Below are positions 11,589-22,624 of a stretch of 64,000 bases of DNA, one piece after another. Made by a program: the position numbers and the translations under genes. The DNA is taken from the NCBI GenBank assembly GCA_020740775.1, contig JAHEWK010000014.1:1426001-1490000 (forward strand), given 5' to 3'. Below the pieces are notes generated by a model. That model did no database searches, was not told the origin of the DNA, and worked only from the letters and a program-made list of their open reading frames with translations. The DNA is from Ilyonectria destructans (lineage: Eukaryota; Ascomycota; Sordariomycetes; Hypocreales; Nectriaceae). Position 1 is the first letter of the stretch; each line of letters opens with the position of its first letter.

Positions 11589-12910
11589 GGTGGAGGGAGG
11601 CTGGGGACGGTCGATTGAGGGAGGACAACGGCAGGCGCGAGCGCAAAGGAGGATGGTAGCTTGCGTAGATTGATCAGAAAGCGAGCGGAGAAAGCAACTG
11701 AAGATGGAGAGTCTATGGCGCAACCCTAGGATGATGTCTTGTCGAAGATGGGTCGTGCCTATTAGTCGTCTTCGTCAGCCAGGATCGTCTTGCCAGAGTT
11801 ACGGCTGGTTGCCTGCGTATGACATGCATGGCCAGCCAATGAACTTTGAGCCCAGCCACATTGGGTCGCACGTGATTTACATGGCCCGTGCACGACCAAG
11901 CAGCGGGGATATTACCTCGAACAGCGAGCTGCAATTTTTGTTCTTTTTCTCTTTTCTCTTCATAGAAAGTTGAATACCCCGGATTGCGAAGAAAAGCGGC
12001 TCTACGTTATGACCTTGGTCAAAAGCGTCGAGTTGAAACACTCCGGGCAGATCAAAGCAGGTTTCCTGCACGGCGCTTTTAAGAATTGGTGACTCGATTT
12101 CACGTTAACCGATCCCGTTGAGTGTTCGACATACCCTGGCCTTGGCCTCGGGTTCTGTAGCTTGTGAAGCGGCTCTAAAGCCCATGAAGTGCTTTGCCTT
12201 GTGTGAAATTATAAATTGTACCACCCGTCTCCGAGAGATTGTCTCAATTCTCCTCGTGCGGACTCTGCTCGACGCACGCAACTCTTGCGGCCCGCGACGT
12301 GAGAATTTGCGTGTGTCGAAATTGGACGCGACCAGCCTCACCGGCTCAGCCACGGTGGCGCGAGGTACGTACTGGACAACCGGGACGGACCAGGCAAGCC
12401 TAAGTGGGGCAAGCTCAATCGTTGAGAAGGCCGTCATCGATGTCATTCCGCGTCCTGACGTTCTCGGAAGTCCTGGAGACCTTCTCCGTACATTATCCTC
12501 TCGCCTTTCCCATTGTGCGCTCCCGCAGATACACCTGTACGAAGTAGCGTACCCCTTACCGCTTGCTCAGCTGCGCACCGCTGTTTTCGGCAGATTCAGC
12601 CAGCCACCGCCGCCATGCCAGAGCCACGGCATATGTAAGTTCCGTCGCTGTCCCACCCGCTCCATTCGTCACCACAAATCACGGCCCGACGTGTCGGGCG
12701 CCGCATCACGGCGCCAATCATGTTGTCACATCCGAGACATTAGCTTTCCTCTATCACATGTGCCAGCTCTTATCCTCATTCCACGTCATTATCTATATCC
12801 AGCTCTCCAGCTCCAGCTCTTTCGCATCCCTTTTGTCCTCTACACTCTCCCAGGCCCAACAAAGTTGCCATCCCTGCCCGCAGCCCCGTCGTTACGAGGC
12901 CCAGCCCCCC
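11589..12910. other. Divergent intergenic region between VTI1 and the FAD oxidoreductase
   Basis: VTI1 reads left and the next gene reads right, so this 1.3 kb should hold both promoters. A 269-codon open frame on + (12118-12927) overlaps the next gene's start in another frame, lacks a recognisable domain, and I take it as chance. The part just before 12911 is pyrimidine-rich, typical of a fungal 5' UTR. Confidence 0.55.
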
Positions 12911-14584
12911 ATGAACGGGTCAACTGATTATTTTGTCAGGAAGAAGGTCGCCATTATCGGCAGCGGCTGCGCGGGTATTGGAGCTCTGTGGGCATTGAAC
13001 AAGACATATCATGACGTCTACATATATGAGGCCGCCGACCGGCTGGGTGGCCACACCAACACAGTCCAATTCAAAAAGGGAAAATATACCACGGCTGTCG
13101 ACACTGGCTTCATCGTGTTGAACGAGGCCACATACCGTACGTTTATTGAACTCCGACAACATTTTCGTGTGCTTACCGCCCTCATAGCAAATTTTATCAG
13201 TTTTTTAGACAAGGTTGGCGTAAAAACGGAGCCCACGGAAATGACCTTCAGTGTATCTCGGGATCGTGGCGTCTTTGAATGGGCAGGGTCAAGTCTGACA
13301 TCGCTTTTCTGTCAAAGGAGAAACATACTATCACCACGGATGTGGCGAATGATCTTTGACATCGTTCGTTTCAACCAATTCGCACTGGACATGCTCATCA
13401 ATGAAGAAGAGGACAAGCATCATTGCCACGTCGGAAATGCCATGATGAATCATCTGAGCAAGGAGGAGACAATCGGAGACTACCTGGACCGCGAAGGTTA
13501 TTCGGAAGCATTCCGAGATGAGTATCTCATTCCCATGACGGCGGCGGTTTGGAGCACAAGCCCAGACAAGTGCACATTGGACTTTCCGGCTGTAACACTT
13601 GTCCGCTTCCTGTGAGTTGTGGACCGATGTTCCCATAAGAATCGAACTGACGTTGGATGCAGCTGGAATCATCATCTATTATCGACAGTCTCTGCTCGAC
13701 CCCAGTGGCTCACTTTGAGGGATGGATCTAAGTCATACGTTGACGCAGTGATGAAAGGTTTCCCCCCAAACCACGTCTTCCTGAAAACTCCAGTTCAGCG
13801 CGTTTCTAGCGAAAGTGATGGCCGAGTAAGGGTTCATTTGGAGAACGGCACTTCGGCAGTGTATGATCATGTCATTATGGCAACTCACGGTGATGAAGCA
13901 CTCGACCTTATACGGTCTTCCGCCACTGAGGAAGAAATGTCCATTCTGTCGTGCTTCCAAACTTCGCAGAATGAGGCTGTCCTGCACTCCGATCTATCCT
14001 TGATGCCAACCAGGCGGAAAGCCTGGACTAGTTGGAACTATCTCACCCTATCCTCACCGTCGACACGGAAAACAAACATTGATAAGGTTTCATTAACCTA
14101 CAACATGAATATTCTCCAACACATACCCCGACAAACGTTTGGCGACGTCCTTGTGACCCTCAACCCTATCTTCAAGCCTCGGCCAGAGACGATCCAAGGG
14201 CGCTATTATTACTCTCATCCTCTATATACCCCGTTGGCTATCCGAGCACAAAAGCTTCTGAGACATATTCAAAACACTCGAGGGATCAGTTATGCGGGAG
14301 CCTGGACCAAGTACGGCTTCCATGAGGATGGGTTCAGCAGCGGACTTCACGTTGCCCAAGAGCACCTGGGCGCAAGATTGCCATTCAACTTCAAAGATTC
14401 AACTTACAGCAGAGGGAGAAGGCCTCGCCTAGGATTGATTGACCATCTCCTGCGGCTCATTATTTTGATCATCCAGGTCTTCGTGGTCCAGGCTTTGGAG
14501 AGATTGTTTGGGTCTAAAGGGTCACGAAGTCCACGGCTCGTTAATGGAATTCATGCAAAGAAATTGAATGGGAAAGTACGGTAG
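12911..14584 (+). CDS. FAD-dependent amine oxidase-like oxidoreductase (COG2907-like)
   Basis: Three exons, 12911-13136, 13188-13611 and 13663-14584, give 523 residues. The N-terminus carries the dinucleotide-binding signature (VAIIGSGCAGIGALWAL), followed by the E and GG of YEAADRLGGHTNT that bind FAD in flavin amine oxidases. Splicing at GTACGT/CATAG restores the expected stretch EATYPNF, and GTGAGT/GCAG restores RFLWNHHLL. The overall pattern matches the predicted NAD/FAD-binding proteins of COG2907, which in other organisms often sit beside cyclopropane fatty acid synthases; no such neighbour is present here. A hydrophobic segment near residue 485 (LLRLIILIIQVFVV) could associate with membrane. 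Substrate unknown. Confidence 0.85.
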
Positions 14585-15857
14585 GATAATTTAAGACAAA
14601 TCTAGATTGTATAATTTTCGCAGTTTAATTGCCATTCGTTGGAACTGCCTTGAACTAAGATTCAATTAGCCATGTGAAGCGCAACCTGGGACATGATATG
14701 AATACAGAGGACGCATTTTAGATTTGACGGAGGTTGAGGCCCAAATCTTGAACGAAAGTATGGACGAACGTACGGAAGAAAGTAGTGAAGATGGAGTCGC
14801 ATGCAAATTGACTCTTTGGCTGATATTCAAGTGGATTTTTGCAATATGCCCTAGTACATATAGCATCTAGCCGCCGTTTGTTCAAAGTCAGGAGAAGTAA
14901 GTCGCTGCTATAGCTTGGTTAGATTAGGCACTCATAAGACCGATCTTGCATGTAAAGAATACTCACGGGTCGGGCGAAATCGAAGACGGTTCCTCTGAGC
15001 ATTCAACACCTTCAGACAACCGTAGCTCACTTTAAAACACTTAAATGGATACTGGTGGTCCTCGAATCGTTAAGAAGCCACGATGAGTGAGAATGTTCCC
15101 ACTGTCGTAGCTATGGTCGTAAAGAAGGGTCTTCGCCGTGAAAGCTGCGAATTGAGAGTCTAGCCACGAGAGAATAGGAAGGAGAAATATGGAAAATCAA
15201 TTAGTCATACGTAGAGTTGAAAAATATTGTTTTAAGCTGCAGGACGAGATTTTCTACTTACCACGCCCTGCATTGAAAGTTTGTGTTGAACACCAAGATG
15301 ATAAAATATCCAGACCCACAAACTCTCACCAACTGCACGGCCAGACATACTATCTCAATCCCGCTTTGGGTCCAATCGCAGCATCCGTGGCACCTGTTTA
15401 GGCCACGTGTTTGACTACACGTAAGACGGGAGGAGGGAGGTGATTATCCATCCTATACCGGCTTATTCCATTCTACGACGGCATAAAAGTAGTTTCGAAG
15501 TCTAGTTAGACGTGTCTATTAAGTAGTGATTAAGACGAGAATCGGAGGCGTATGACTGATTGGATTGAGTGAATCCGGGGAACCATCAACACCAGCAAAA
15601 CTCACTGACGAATAGCCTCCTTAAACAGAAATAATGTGCCACACTAAGGAATATGAAGGATAAGAATACTCCTTATTTTTAGGATAAGTATAATAAGAGC
15701 ATAAAGTTCAGCCTCGTTCTCGGTGAGGTCATTTCGAGCTTGTATGACTTGAGACTATTTGTAGCTGGTGAGCCCGATACTCATGTGCATGGTTGCGATC
15801 GTCATGACATACACGATTGGGGTGACTCTTAAGTATATGTATGTATTAGTTTGGTTT
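14585..15857. other. AT-rich intergenic region, possible transposon relic
   Basis: No gene seen. From about 15480 to 15720 the sequence is AT-rich with short repeated words (AGGATAAG, ACTCCTTA, GTATAATAAG), unlike the flanking coding DNA. This could be a decayed repeat, but no terminal repeats, target duplication or transposase remnant can be shown. Confidence 0.4.
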
Positions 15858-17193
15858 TCACAACTGAATAAATACTGGCGCTAATTTAATATCCATCATC
15901 AATTCTTTCCATAGCTTCCCTTCCATGCCAGGTCGGTCATCAAGACAGAGGTGCTCAAGCCATATGAGAATCGCTTGATAGTCCCTCTCCACACGTTTAT
16001 CACACCACCATAAACCTTTGAATCCGCTCATGAGTCCTAGCCAGTATCCAAACAACCACAGAGCTCTCTCATCTCTGGTGAACAGCATGTCGCGGAGTTT
16101 TGTGTTCATCTTGCTAAGAAATGTGAAGTTGAGCAAGACATTTCGTCGAACGTGCTCCAAGTTTCGTAACCATATCAAGACTGTAACGGGCGCGCGGAAA
16201 ATATTGTCCGAGTTTACCTCGTTTTCATCATCTGGGGGTTTGTCGAGACCAAAGACTCTAATCCAAGTGTCAGGGACTCCGTCCAGATTACGAGTCAGTC
16301 GCGCTGGTGCCCAGTCCCCAATGCCGACCCCGAGAAAAACCCTACTTAGAAAATCCAGTGATCTCTTCAGATTTGCCTCCTCCTGTCCCCACATGGACGC
16401 GATCAATGGCCGAAGACCGGCCTGCAACGCTAGCCAGCCTAGTCTGTTCTGGTGTGGACTGAAAACCCATGAATCACTCACTTCAGAAGTCTCAGATTCT
16501 GGAAGTGTAAGGGCCAGAATGTTCAGCAAGATGGCGCTCACAAGCAACACATCCACATCGGACTGGCCCAGCTCCTGCCGAGGTGTATCTAGAGTGGCCT
16601 GGTAGTCGTGAAGCGCAAGTGACTGCTGGAAATGCTCCGCTACTCGATGATGAATGACTCCAGGCGAAACATGTCGAAGATGACATGCCGTGATGGCGAG
16701 GATGGTGTTGCGAACGAGGGAGTGAGATTTAAACAACGAGAGGATTTCTGGGCTGCAGGGAATGTCGAATATTTGGCCCCAGTCTTGATGTAAATGCTGC
16801 TGGAGATACACGCTGGGGGTACCGTTCTTTGCGCTAGGAGAGGAGAAAGGGACAATGGTAACAGCGCTTAGGACAGATAAACCGCTACCTGAATTTTGAC
16901 GGCACATGGAGGTTGAGTAGGATGGGGTAGCTTTGCAGATGGCTGGCTGGGGATAAGCGCACTGCCGCCCATTTCTTTGGCACCTGACACATATTGGCTT
17001 TGCTTCGTCACACTTTACACACGTTAGTTTCAGTATAGATCGGGTCGAAATTGCTGCAGACCTTGACCTTCTTCGCCTTACACACTAGACAGCCGGAAGT
17101 GGACTTTGTGTGCGCAGGCCGATGTTGCGAAGCTCGAATCCTTCGGGCATAATCGCCCTGGGAAACCACCTTGAACTGAGTTGCAGCATCCAT
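15858..17193 (-). CDS. Zn2Cys6 binuclear cluster transcription factor
   Basis: Fungal-specific transcriptional regulator. Two exons, 17193-17062 and 17012-15858, give 428 residues. The intron (donor GTCTGC, acceptor after ACTAACGTGTGTAAAG) splits the zinc cluster exactly after CLVCKAKKVK and restores CDEAKPICVRC and CQRNGRQC, i.e. C-x2-C-x6-C-x6-C-x2-C-x6-C. The rest is the helical middle region of fungal regulators, without a clear coiled coil. Another in-frame ATG at 17232 would add 13 residues; I prefer 17193. The gene diverges from an SDR gene with 464 bp between the starts, a common arrangement for a local regulator and its target. The donor deviates from consensus, but the branch point and restored motif are convincing. 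Confidence 0.9.
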
Positions 17194-17657
17194 TGTTTGA
17201 CTGTAGGAGCATCCAAGATGGAGCTTGTTCAAAAGAAGTAACCGAGGGTGAGATTGTTATACGTCGTTGGGTGGAGTTCGGCGGGTTTAAAAGCCGTCCG
17301 ACTCCGCCGGCCGAATTAGTAAAGAAAGCTGGGTGGGGCCGTGACCCAGCTGCTCGGTTACTTTGTTTGGACTAGTTGAGGATGCCATCCCGGCGGCCCA
17401 GTCCGCCTTGTGTTAATCGAGGTGTGTCGAGGTGCGTCGAATCGGCCTTCCACGTATGTTTGAACTAGTTGGATGCGGAATTTTTGGATCCAAAGTCCGC
17501 AAGAGATTTGGCTAAGCTATTAGGCGGAGCGGCTAGAAATGTGTTAAATAGTGTCGCGCCGTCCCTCGCATTGTTCCCATACGAACACACAAGCGCATCA
17601 CGTCGCCACCCAACCAAACACTAGTTATCAGCATCATTTCATTCAAAGAAAACCAAT
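17194..17657. promoter_or_regulatory. Shared promoter of the regulator and SDR genes
   Basis: 464 bp between two divergent starts. It contains an 8-bp perfect inverted repeat with a 9-bp spacer (AGCTGGGT at 17327-17334, ACCCAGCT at 17344-17351). It also has several CGG/CCG triplets between 17279 and 17312, the half-sites used by Zn2Cys6 proteins. A TTAAATAG element lies near 17544, about 110 bp before the SDR start. Regulatory function is inferred. Confidence 0.45.
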
Positions 17658-18692
17658 ATGGTATTCTTGTTCGACTTCATTAATCGACAATTCATCTCCG
17701 AGCCACCTGTACCGACCGCTTCCTTCAAAGGGAAAACTGTCATCGTCACTGGTAGCAATGTGGGTTTGGGATTGGAAGCCAGTCGGTGGATGGTTCGTCT
17801 AGGAGCAACCAAGGTCATTCTCGCATGTCGGAATATTGAGAAAGGCAACGCCGCCGCCAAGGACATACAAGAAAGCACCTCTTGTCCACCGCAAACATTA
17901 CTCGTCTGGAAACTCGACATGAGCTCCTACGCGTCTGTCCAAGCTTTCGCGGAAAGGGCCAAGAGTGAACTGCCCCGCCTAGACTCCCTCGTCCTCAACG
18001 CAGGCCTAGGTACGACCGAGTTCAGGACGACAGAAGACAACGAGGAGACTATCACCACGAATGTTGTATCGCTCAGTCTTTTAGCCGTCCTTCTGCACCC
18101 AAAGCTTAGTGAAACCGCCAAACGGCTCCATACGCAAACTCATTTAACGGTCACAGCCTCGGAGCTGTACGAAGTTGCTAAATTCAACGAGCGCGAAGCC
18201 CCTGCAGGAAAGTTGTTCGCAACTCTGAACGACAAAAGCACTTCCAATATGTCAGATCGGTACAATGTCTCAAAATTGCTGGAAATTCTCGTCATCAAAC
18301 AACTTGCATCTCTCTCGCCCTTGACTTCCAACAACGTCATCATCAACTGCGTATCACCTGGGTAGGTATTCCGTGTATTGTTGAAGAAATCTGCTAAAAA
18401 AAAATCGGGTTCTAGGTTCTGTCAGAGCGAGCTTCATCGTGAACGCGACTCTCGTGTCGTCCGCCTCGCCCTTAAAATGTTGGCTCGCCAGACCGAAGTC
18501 GGCTCCCGCACCCTCGTATACGGCGCGAGCGCCGGACCAGAGACCCACGGCCAGTATCTGCCAGATTGTAACATCAAAGTCACCAAAGGACTTACCGCGG
18601 GCTTCGCGGGGGCTGAGTTGCAGAATCGGGTTTGGGAGGAACTGACGCAGAAATTGGAAGCTGTTCAGAAGGGCGTCACATCTTTGTCTTGA
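17658..18692 (+). CDS. Short-chain dehydrogenase/reductase (retinol dehydrogenase-like)
   Basis: NAD(P)-dependent oxidoreductase of the classical SDR type. Two exons, 17658-18361 and 18416-18692, give 326 residues. The cofactor motif TGSNVGLG is at residues 31-38, NAG at 114-116 and the catalytic pair YNVSK at Tyr202/Lys206. The likely catalytic Ser is in the VTASEL stretch (168). The intron runs from GTAGGT to TTCTAG and joins SPG to FCQSEL, as expected just after the active site. Family members of this length act on lipid-like or polyketide-like substrates, but the sequence gives no clue to the substrate. The gene shares its promoter with the Zn2Cys6 regulator on its left, so control by that protein is a reasonable inference. 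Confidence 0.92.
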
Positions 18693-20076
18693 ACCAAGTA
18701 ATACGAGTACTCAACCAATCAAGCCCATTTGTTAGTGGGCGTGTTTAAAGACGTTTGGAGGGCAAAATATATAATCAGAGCGCTATTACTGAGGGCAACT
18801 TGGCTTCTCGAAATTTTACCAGGTGATGAGTAGGCTCGAAAACCATAGTGATCAGTGAATCCGGAATAATTCAAATACATGTAATTACAATATTATTCTA
18901 CGTGATCCAGATGGACATTCCTTGCGTTAAGGGCTTAAAGTAAAGTCTGCCGACAAGATTAGTGCTTCAGTGATATTTCGGCTGAGGAAGAAAAGACGTT
19001 TGGTTACCAGGGGGGGCTCAAAAGCGGCCCCCCTAGTAGAAATAATACACCCAAGACAGCTCTTCTTGGGGTTTTGTCGATCTCACCGTCTTGGTTGACC
19101 GCCTTGGAGCCACTAGGACTGGGAAGTCGGGGTCTAGATACGGGCTGACGCCACAAGGCCGAGCTCAGAGCTACAGCGCTCCACTACTCTCTCTAATAAA
19201 TCAAATAGTGCTTAAATCATTGGTGGGCCACTCAGCATGGTGGCCACTGTACGAGACAAAGAAAAGACCATGCGCAAGCCTCTCGCACCTCAGCTGCGGC
19301 CTCATTCAGCTTCTAAACCGAGTTTAGGTGCCACGCACGCGCCTTTTGCAAATGCAGTTAATCTATGGATGAGAAGTGGACACGACTGGGTGTTTGTTTC
19401 CCGCTTCTTGGGCCGCGAGACTCGAGGACGGGGCCGCCTTCCGCAGCCCAATGAATCCAAAAGGGGACTTGACGCGTCTCTTGGTGTTTCGCTTATTCAA
19501 TGGTCGAATGGAATGATACCTGATGATACAGGTATTGGAGGCGAGGCGTCTTTCACAGACATGACTTTGGCAAACTCGGATATTGTTGCAAGTTTGGCTG
19601 CCGGCTCACGAGCCACCGCCGTAAATGCGCTCTACATGCGATTTGAAAGAACCCAAGGCTTGACATGTGAAGAAAAGAGGCGTAAAACCAACCGATTTCC
19701 TTGAAATATCGACTGCCCCTATTGGTCCCTTCCAATGAGGGGTTGGTCACTGTTGATAACCCAGAGGCGGTCAGCATGACGACAAAGCACATTGTGATTT
19801 ACTGTATCTCACAGTACGTTGTATTGTTGATAAGATAAGACCCCGCTTCTTCAAAACAAGTGACCGTAAGCCGGGTCTCTCTTCCACTTTCCACATCTTG
19901 AAGATATTCTTTAGCTTTTGTTGTCCTCCCGAAGAACACCCAAGAGATCTTTCTCTTCGAGGCTGGAAGATCTTCGACATTGTGCAGTGATATATACTAC
20001 GCCCCTCTCGCTTCTTGGGTCATTTCAGTCCACTGTCACTGTGAATACCTGGGTTTTCCGACTTCAGCAAGCATCA
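18693..20076. other. Intergenic region
   Basis: About 1.4 kb without a supportable gene. A 155-codon ATG-initiated frame (19237-19704, + strand) has no recognisable domain, signal peptide or splice partners. The stretch before 20077 should hold the promoter of the peroxidase gene. Confidence 0.5.
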
Positions 20077-20904
20077 ATGCCGTCCTCAACGACTCGTCTC
20101 TCCGCGCCCCTCGCCAGAGGAGTATACGCCCGGTCCAGCCCAAACGACTTGAGGAGTCCCTGCCCGATGATCAATTCTCTCGCAAACCATGGCTATCTTC
20201 CCCGCGATGGCCGCAACGCTCGTCTCGGCGATTTCACTTCGGCAATGAACGAGGTTGGCCTGTCATCCGTCCTCGGCGCCATGTTCAGCAATCCGATCTT
20301 CCTCGAGCACAAGAAATCTGCGTTGGCCAACGCCGCTGCCGCAAAGCCACGTTCTTTCTTGAGGAGTGTGTGGTACTTCATTTGCAATCCTTGGGCTATT
20401 GCGTTCTCGGCATTTGGGATGCGGACGCCGGGACAAGTGGATTCAACAGGCGAAAGAGTTCTGAACCTTGACCAACTTGGTCTGCCCAACGTCGTTGAGC
20501 ATGACGTTTCTCTGAGTCGTCGCGACTACAACCAAGGTGATAATTCCTCAGCGCAGCAAGACCTGGTCAGAGATATACTAGCCTCATCATCGAATGGCAA
20601 GACGCTCACTGCCGAGGATCTTGCGGCTCTAAGAAGAAGAAGAATCGAAAGGCAGAAGGCGGACAATCCCGAACTCCTCTATGGCCCGCTACAACACGAA
20701 CTCTCCTGCGGCGAGATCGCGCTTCTGCTCAAGGTCCTTGGTGACGGCGACAAAGTCCCATGCGACTATATTCGCGCCGTTTTCCAAGAGGAGAGACTGC
20801 CCATCCAGGAAGGCTGGGAGAAGAGGCGTTGGTGGACACTTGGCATTGTTGAGCTGAAAAACGCTGGAAATAAGGTCAAGAAGCTCATAGGACTGGAGTT
20901 TTAA
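20077..20904 (+). CDS. Heme-thiolate peroxidase (chloroperoxidase/StcC-like family)
   Basis: Single-exon gene of 275 residues from the ATG at 20077; an upstream in-frame start would add unrelated sequence. The N-terminal PCP motif (RSPCPMINSLANHGYLPRDG, Cys29) supplies the proximal thiolate ligand to heme. The E-H-D acid-base triad is seen as Glu141-His142-Asp143 in NVVEHDVS. Both features define the Peroxidase_2/unspecific-peroxygenase superfamily. No clear signal peptide is present, so an intracellular enzyme like the StcC/DotB type of secondary metabolism is more likely than a secreted peroxygenase. Basic Arg/Lys-rich segments lie at about residues 195-210. Substrate unknown, and no backbone synthase is nearby. 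Confidence 0.9.
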   Translation: MPSSTTRLSAPLARGVYARSSPNDLRSPCPMINSLANHGYLPRDGRNARLGDFTSAMNEVGLSSVLGAMFSNPIFLEHKKSALANAAAAKPRSFLRSVWYFICNPWAIAFSAFGMRTPGQVDSTGERVLNLDQLGLPNVVEHDVSLSRRDYNQGDNSSAQQDLVRDILASSSNGKTLTAEDLAALRRRRIERQKADNPELLYGPLQHELSCGEIALLLKVLGDGDKVPCDYIRAVFQEERLPIQEGWEKRRWWTLGIVELKNAGNKVKKLIGLEF

Positions 20905-21819
20905 ACATGAGTTTCGGATCTGCGACTGTGGCTTGCTGTGCACACGTGGTTGAAGTGCCGACGTTTAGTTCCGGCTTGGCCCTCGGAAATATGATCACCA
21001 CCGGAAAGAAGATCGAATTTGGTTTGTCAACTTCCGCCAAAGGTTATTTTATGGATATAAGTATGCTAAAGCGGAAGACAAGGGTCCTGATTAACAGATC
21101 TGAGGGAAATCAAGCCGACTAACCCCCCAAAGAACGAGCGGGTTTCACCATCAAGTTACACTTGGCGCCTACGCCGCGTTGTGATTTGTCCCACTTTATT
21201 TCATTTCTTGTTTGAGAATTGGTTGTTGGAGTAGCTGTCACTCACAAGTGGAGTCAATCTGAAGCCGTGACAGGGGCAAACGTCCATATGTCACAAGTTG
21301 GAAACATGAAATGTTGCTAGGCTAGGTGGACACTAGTGCATTGAAGATCCAATGGAACAAAAATGCAGGGGTTAAAGGACCTGCCAAGAGTCTCAGTAAG
21401 GCCAAGTCCGAAGGACCTCAAACTACAGGAGCCATCCTGAACGCGCACACATCAGACAGCTTGACACCGACTTCAGACAATTGAAAACGGTGGAATTCGT
21501 CATCAGGATGTCTAAGCCTTGGATAATGGAACCAAGGGGCCGAGGTTAACAAGCTTTCAATGCATCGGAATGCGGAAGGTGGGTGGGCATGACGTGACGC
21601 CGGAAATCTTTGATTGATATCTGCTCCATATCATGATCTCATTGTCCCTCCTTGTTGACCTCGCCTCACAAAGCAAATCTGTAGCAAACTGGTCGCAAAA
21701 TTAATACCGTGTGTTCTCTTCGTCACTCGTTAGACCATCATCGTTGAGCAGGCCTCACTTCACGTCTTTCACTTCGACCCTCCTTTTCTTCTAGTTAATT
21801 TTTCCACCATCATTTAATC
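20905..21819. other. Intergenic region
   Basis: No gene seen in 0.9 kb. The final 100 bp are pyrimidine-rich and probably the 5' UTR of the cupredoxin gene. Confidence 0.55.
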
Positions 21820-22624
21820 ATGCAGACTTGGTTGATATTTCTTCTAGCTGCTGTGGCTACTGCTATACCGCAGCCGTTGGTTCTCCTCCCACCAACCGCA
21901 CCTGGCAGCCCGCACTTCAGAAGTACGATCATGGTCTCCAAACCTGCTCAAGTATCCCAGCTAACACTCGACCAGTCAGAAGGAGCCTTCCTGTCCTCAA
22001 CAAGAGGGCGAATAAACTGATAACAGTCATCGTCGGCGGCACGCAAGACACCTTCGTTCCGAATTCGGTCCAGGCAGCTGTCGGTGATGTTATCCAGTTT
22101 CAATTTAGCTCGGGTAACCACACCGTTACCCAGAGTAGTGCAGACGCACCATGCACGCCACTGCAATTATCAGACCCTGCCGCGATCCATAGTGGTCACG
22201 TTCCCTATGAGGCGGGCCAGACAACTGTTGGCACCTTCAATATGCCTGTGACGAGTACAGACCCGACGTTCTTCTACTGCGCTACTGGGCCGCATTGCCA
22301 AAACGGCCAAATCATGGTTCTCAATCCGTATGAACCCTTCTACCTTGCAATCTACCTTCAAATGCTAACAGCGCCAAAAGCTCGAGCGATGAACAGATTC
22401 TGACCTACTCGAAGCTGTCTACGGCTGCGGCTCTGAACGTGGATGGCGGTGCTGTGTCTGGGGGCACAGTAGGCGAAATTGCTTTGGAAGCCGCCGCGTT
22501 CGATCCTCCTGTAGCAGAGGAGGCGCCTCCTGGTGAGGCGCCTGCAGATGCTCCAGCAGATGCTCCAGCAGAGACTCCAGCAGATGCTCCAGCAGAGACT
22601 CCAGCAGAGGCTCCTGCGGCGTGA
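21820..22624 (+). CDS. Secreted cupredoxin-like protein with Pro/Ala-rich tail
   Basis: Three exons, 21820-21922, 21976-22327 and 22381-22624, give 232 residues. Residues 1-15 (MQTWLIFLLAAVATA) form a signal peptide. The NKR at about residue 45 could be a Kex2 site. The cupredoxin fold follows, with ITVIVGG, NSVQAAVGDVIQFQF, His in SGNHTVTQ, and YCATGPHCQNG. In related fungal extracellular cupredoxins a Met follows HCQxG as axial ligand; here a Gln (codon 22308-22310) takes that place. The C-terminal tail is an imperfect PADAPAET repeat without an obvious GPI signal. Both introns have good branch points (GCTAAC at 21959 and 22373). Copper binding is inferred. The N-terminal intron is the least certain junction. 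Confidence 0.82.
22544..22616 (+). repeat. In-frame 12-bp tandem repeat in the cupredoxin gene
   Basis: About six imperfect copies of a 12-bp unit (GATGCTCCAGCA and the variant GAGACTCCAGCA) encode the Ala/Pro/Asp/Glu tail. Copy number is likely to vary between strains. Confidence 0.85.

Noticed and set aside
12118..12927. 269-codon + strand frame before the FAD oxidoreductase
   Set aside because: No domain, overlaps the true start of the next gene in another frame, lies in a divergent promoter.
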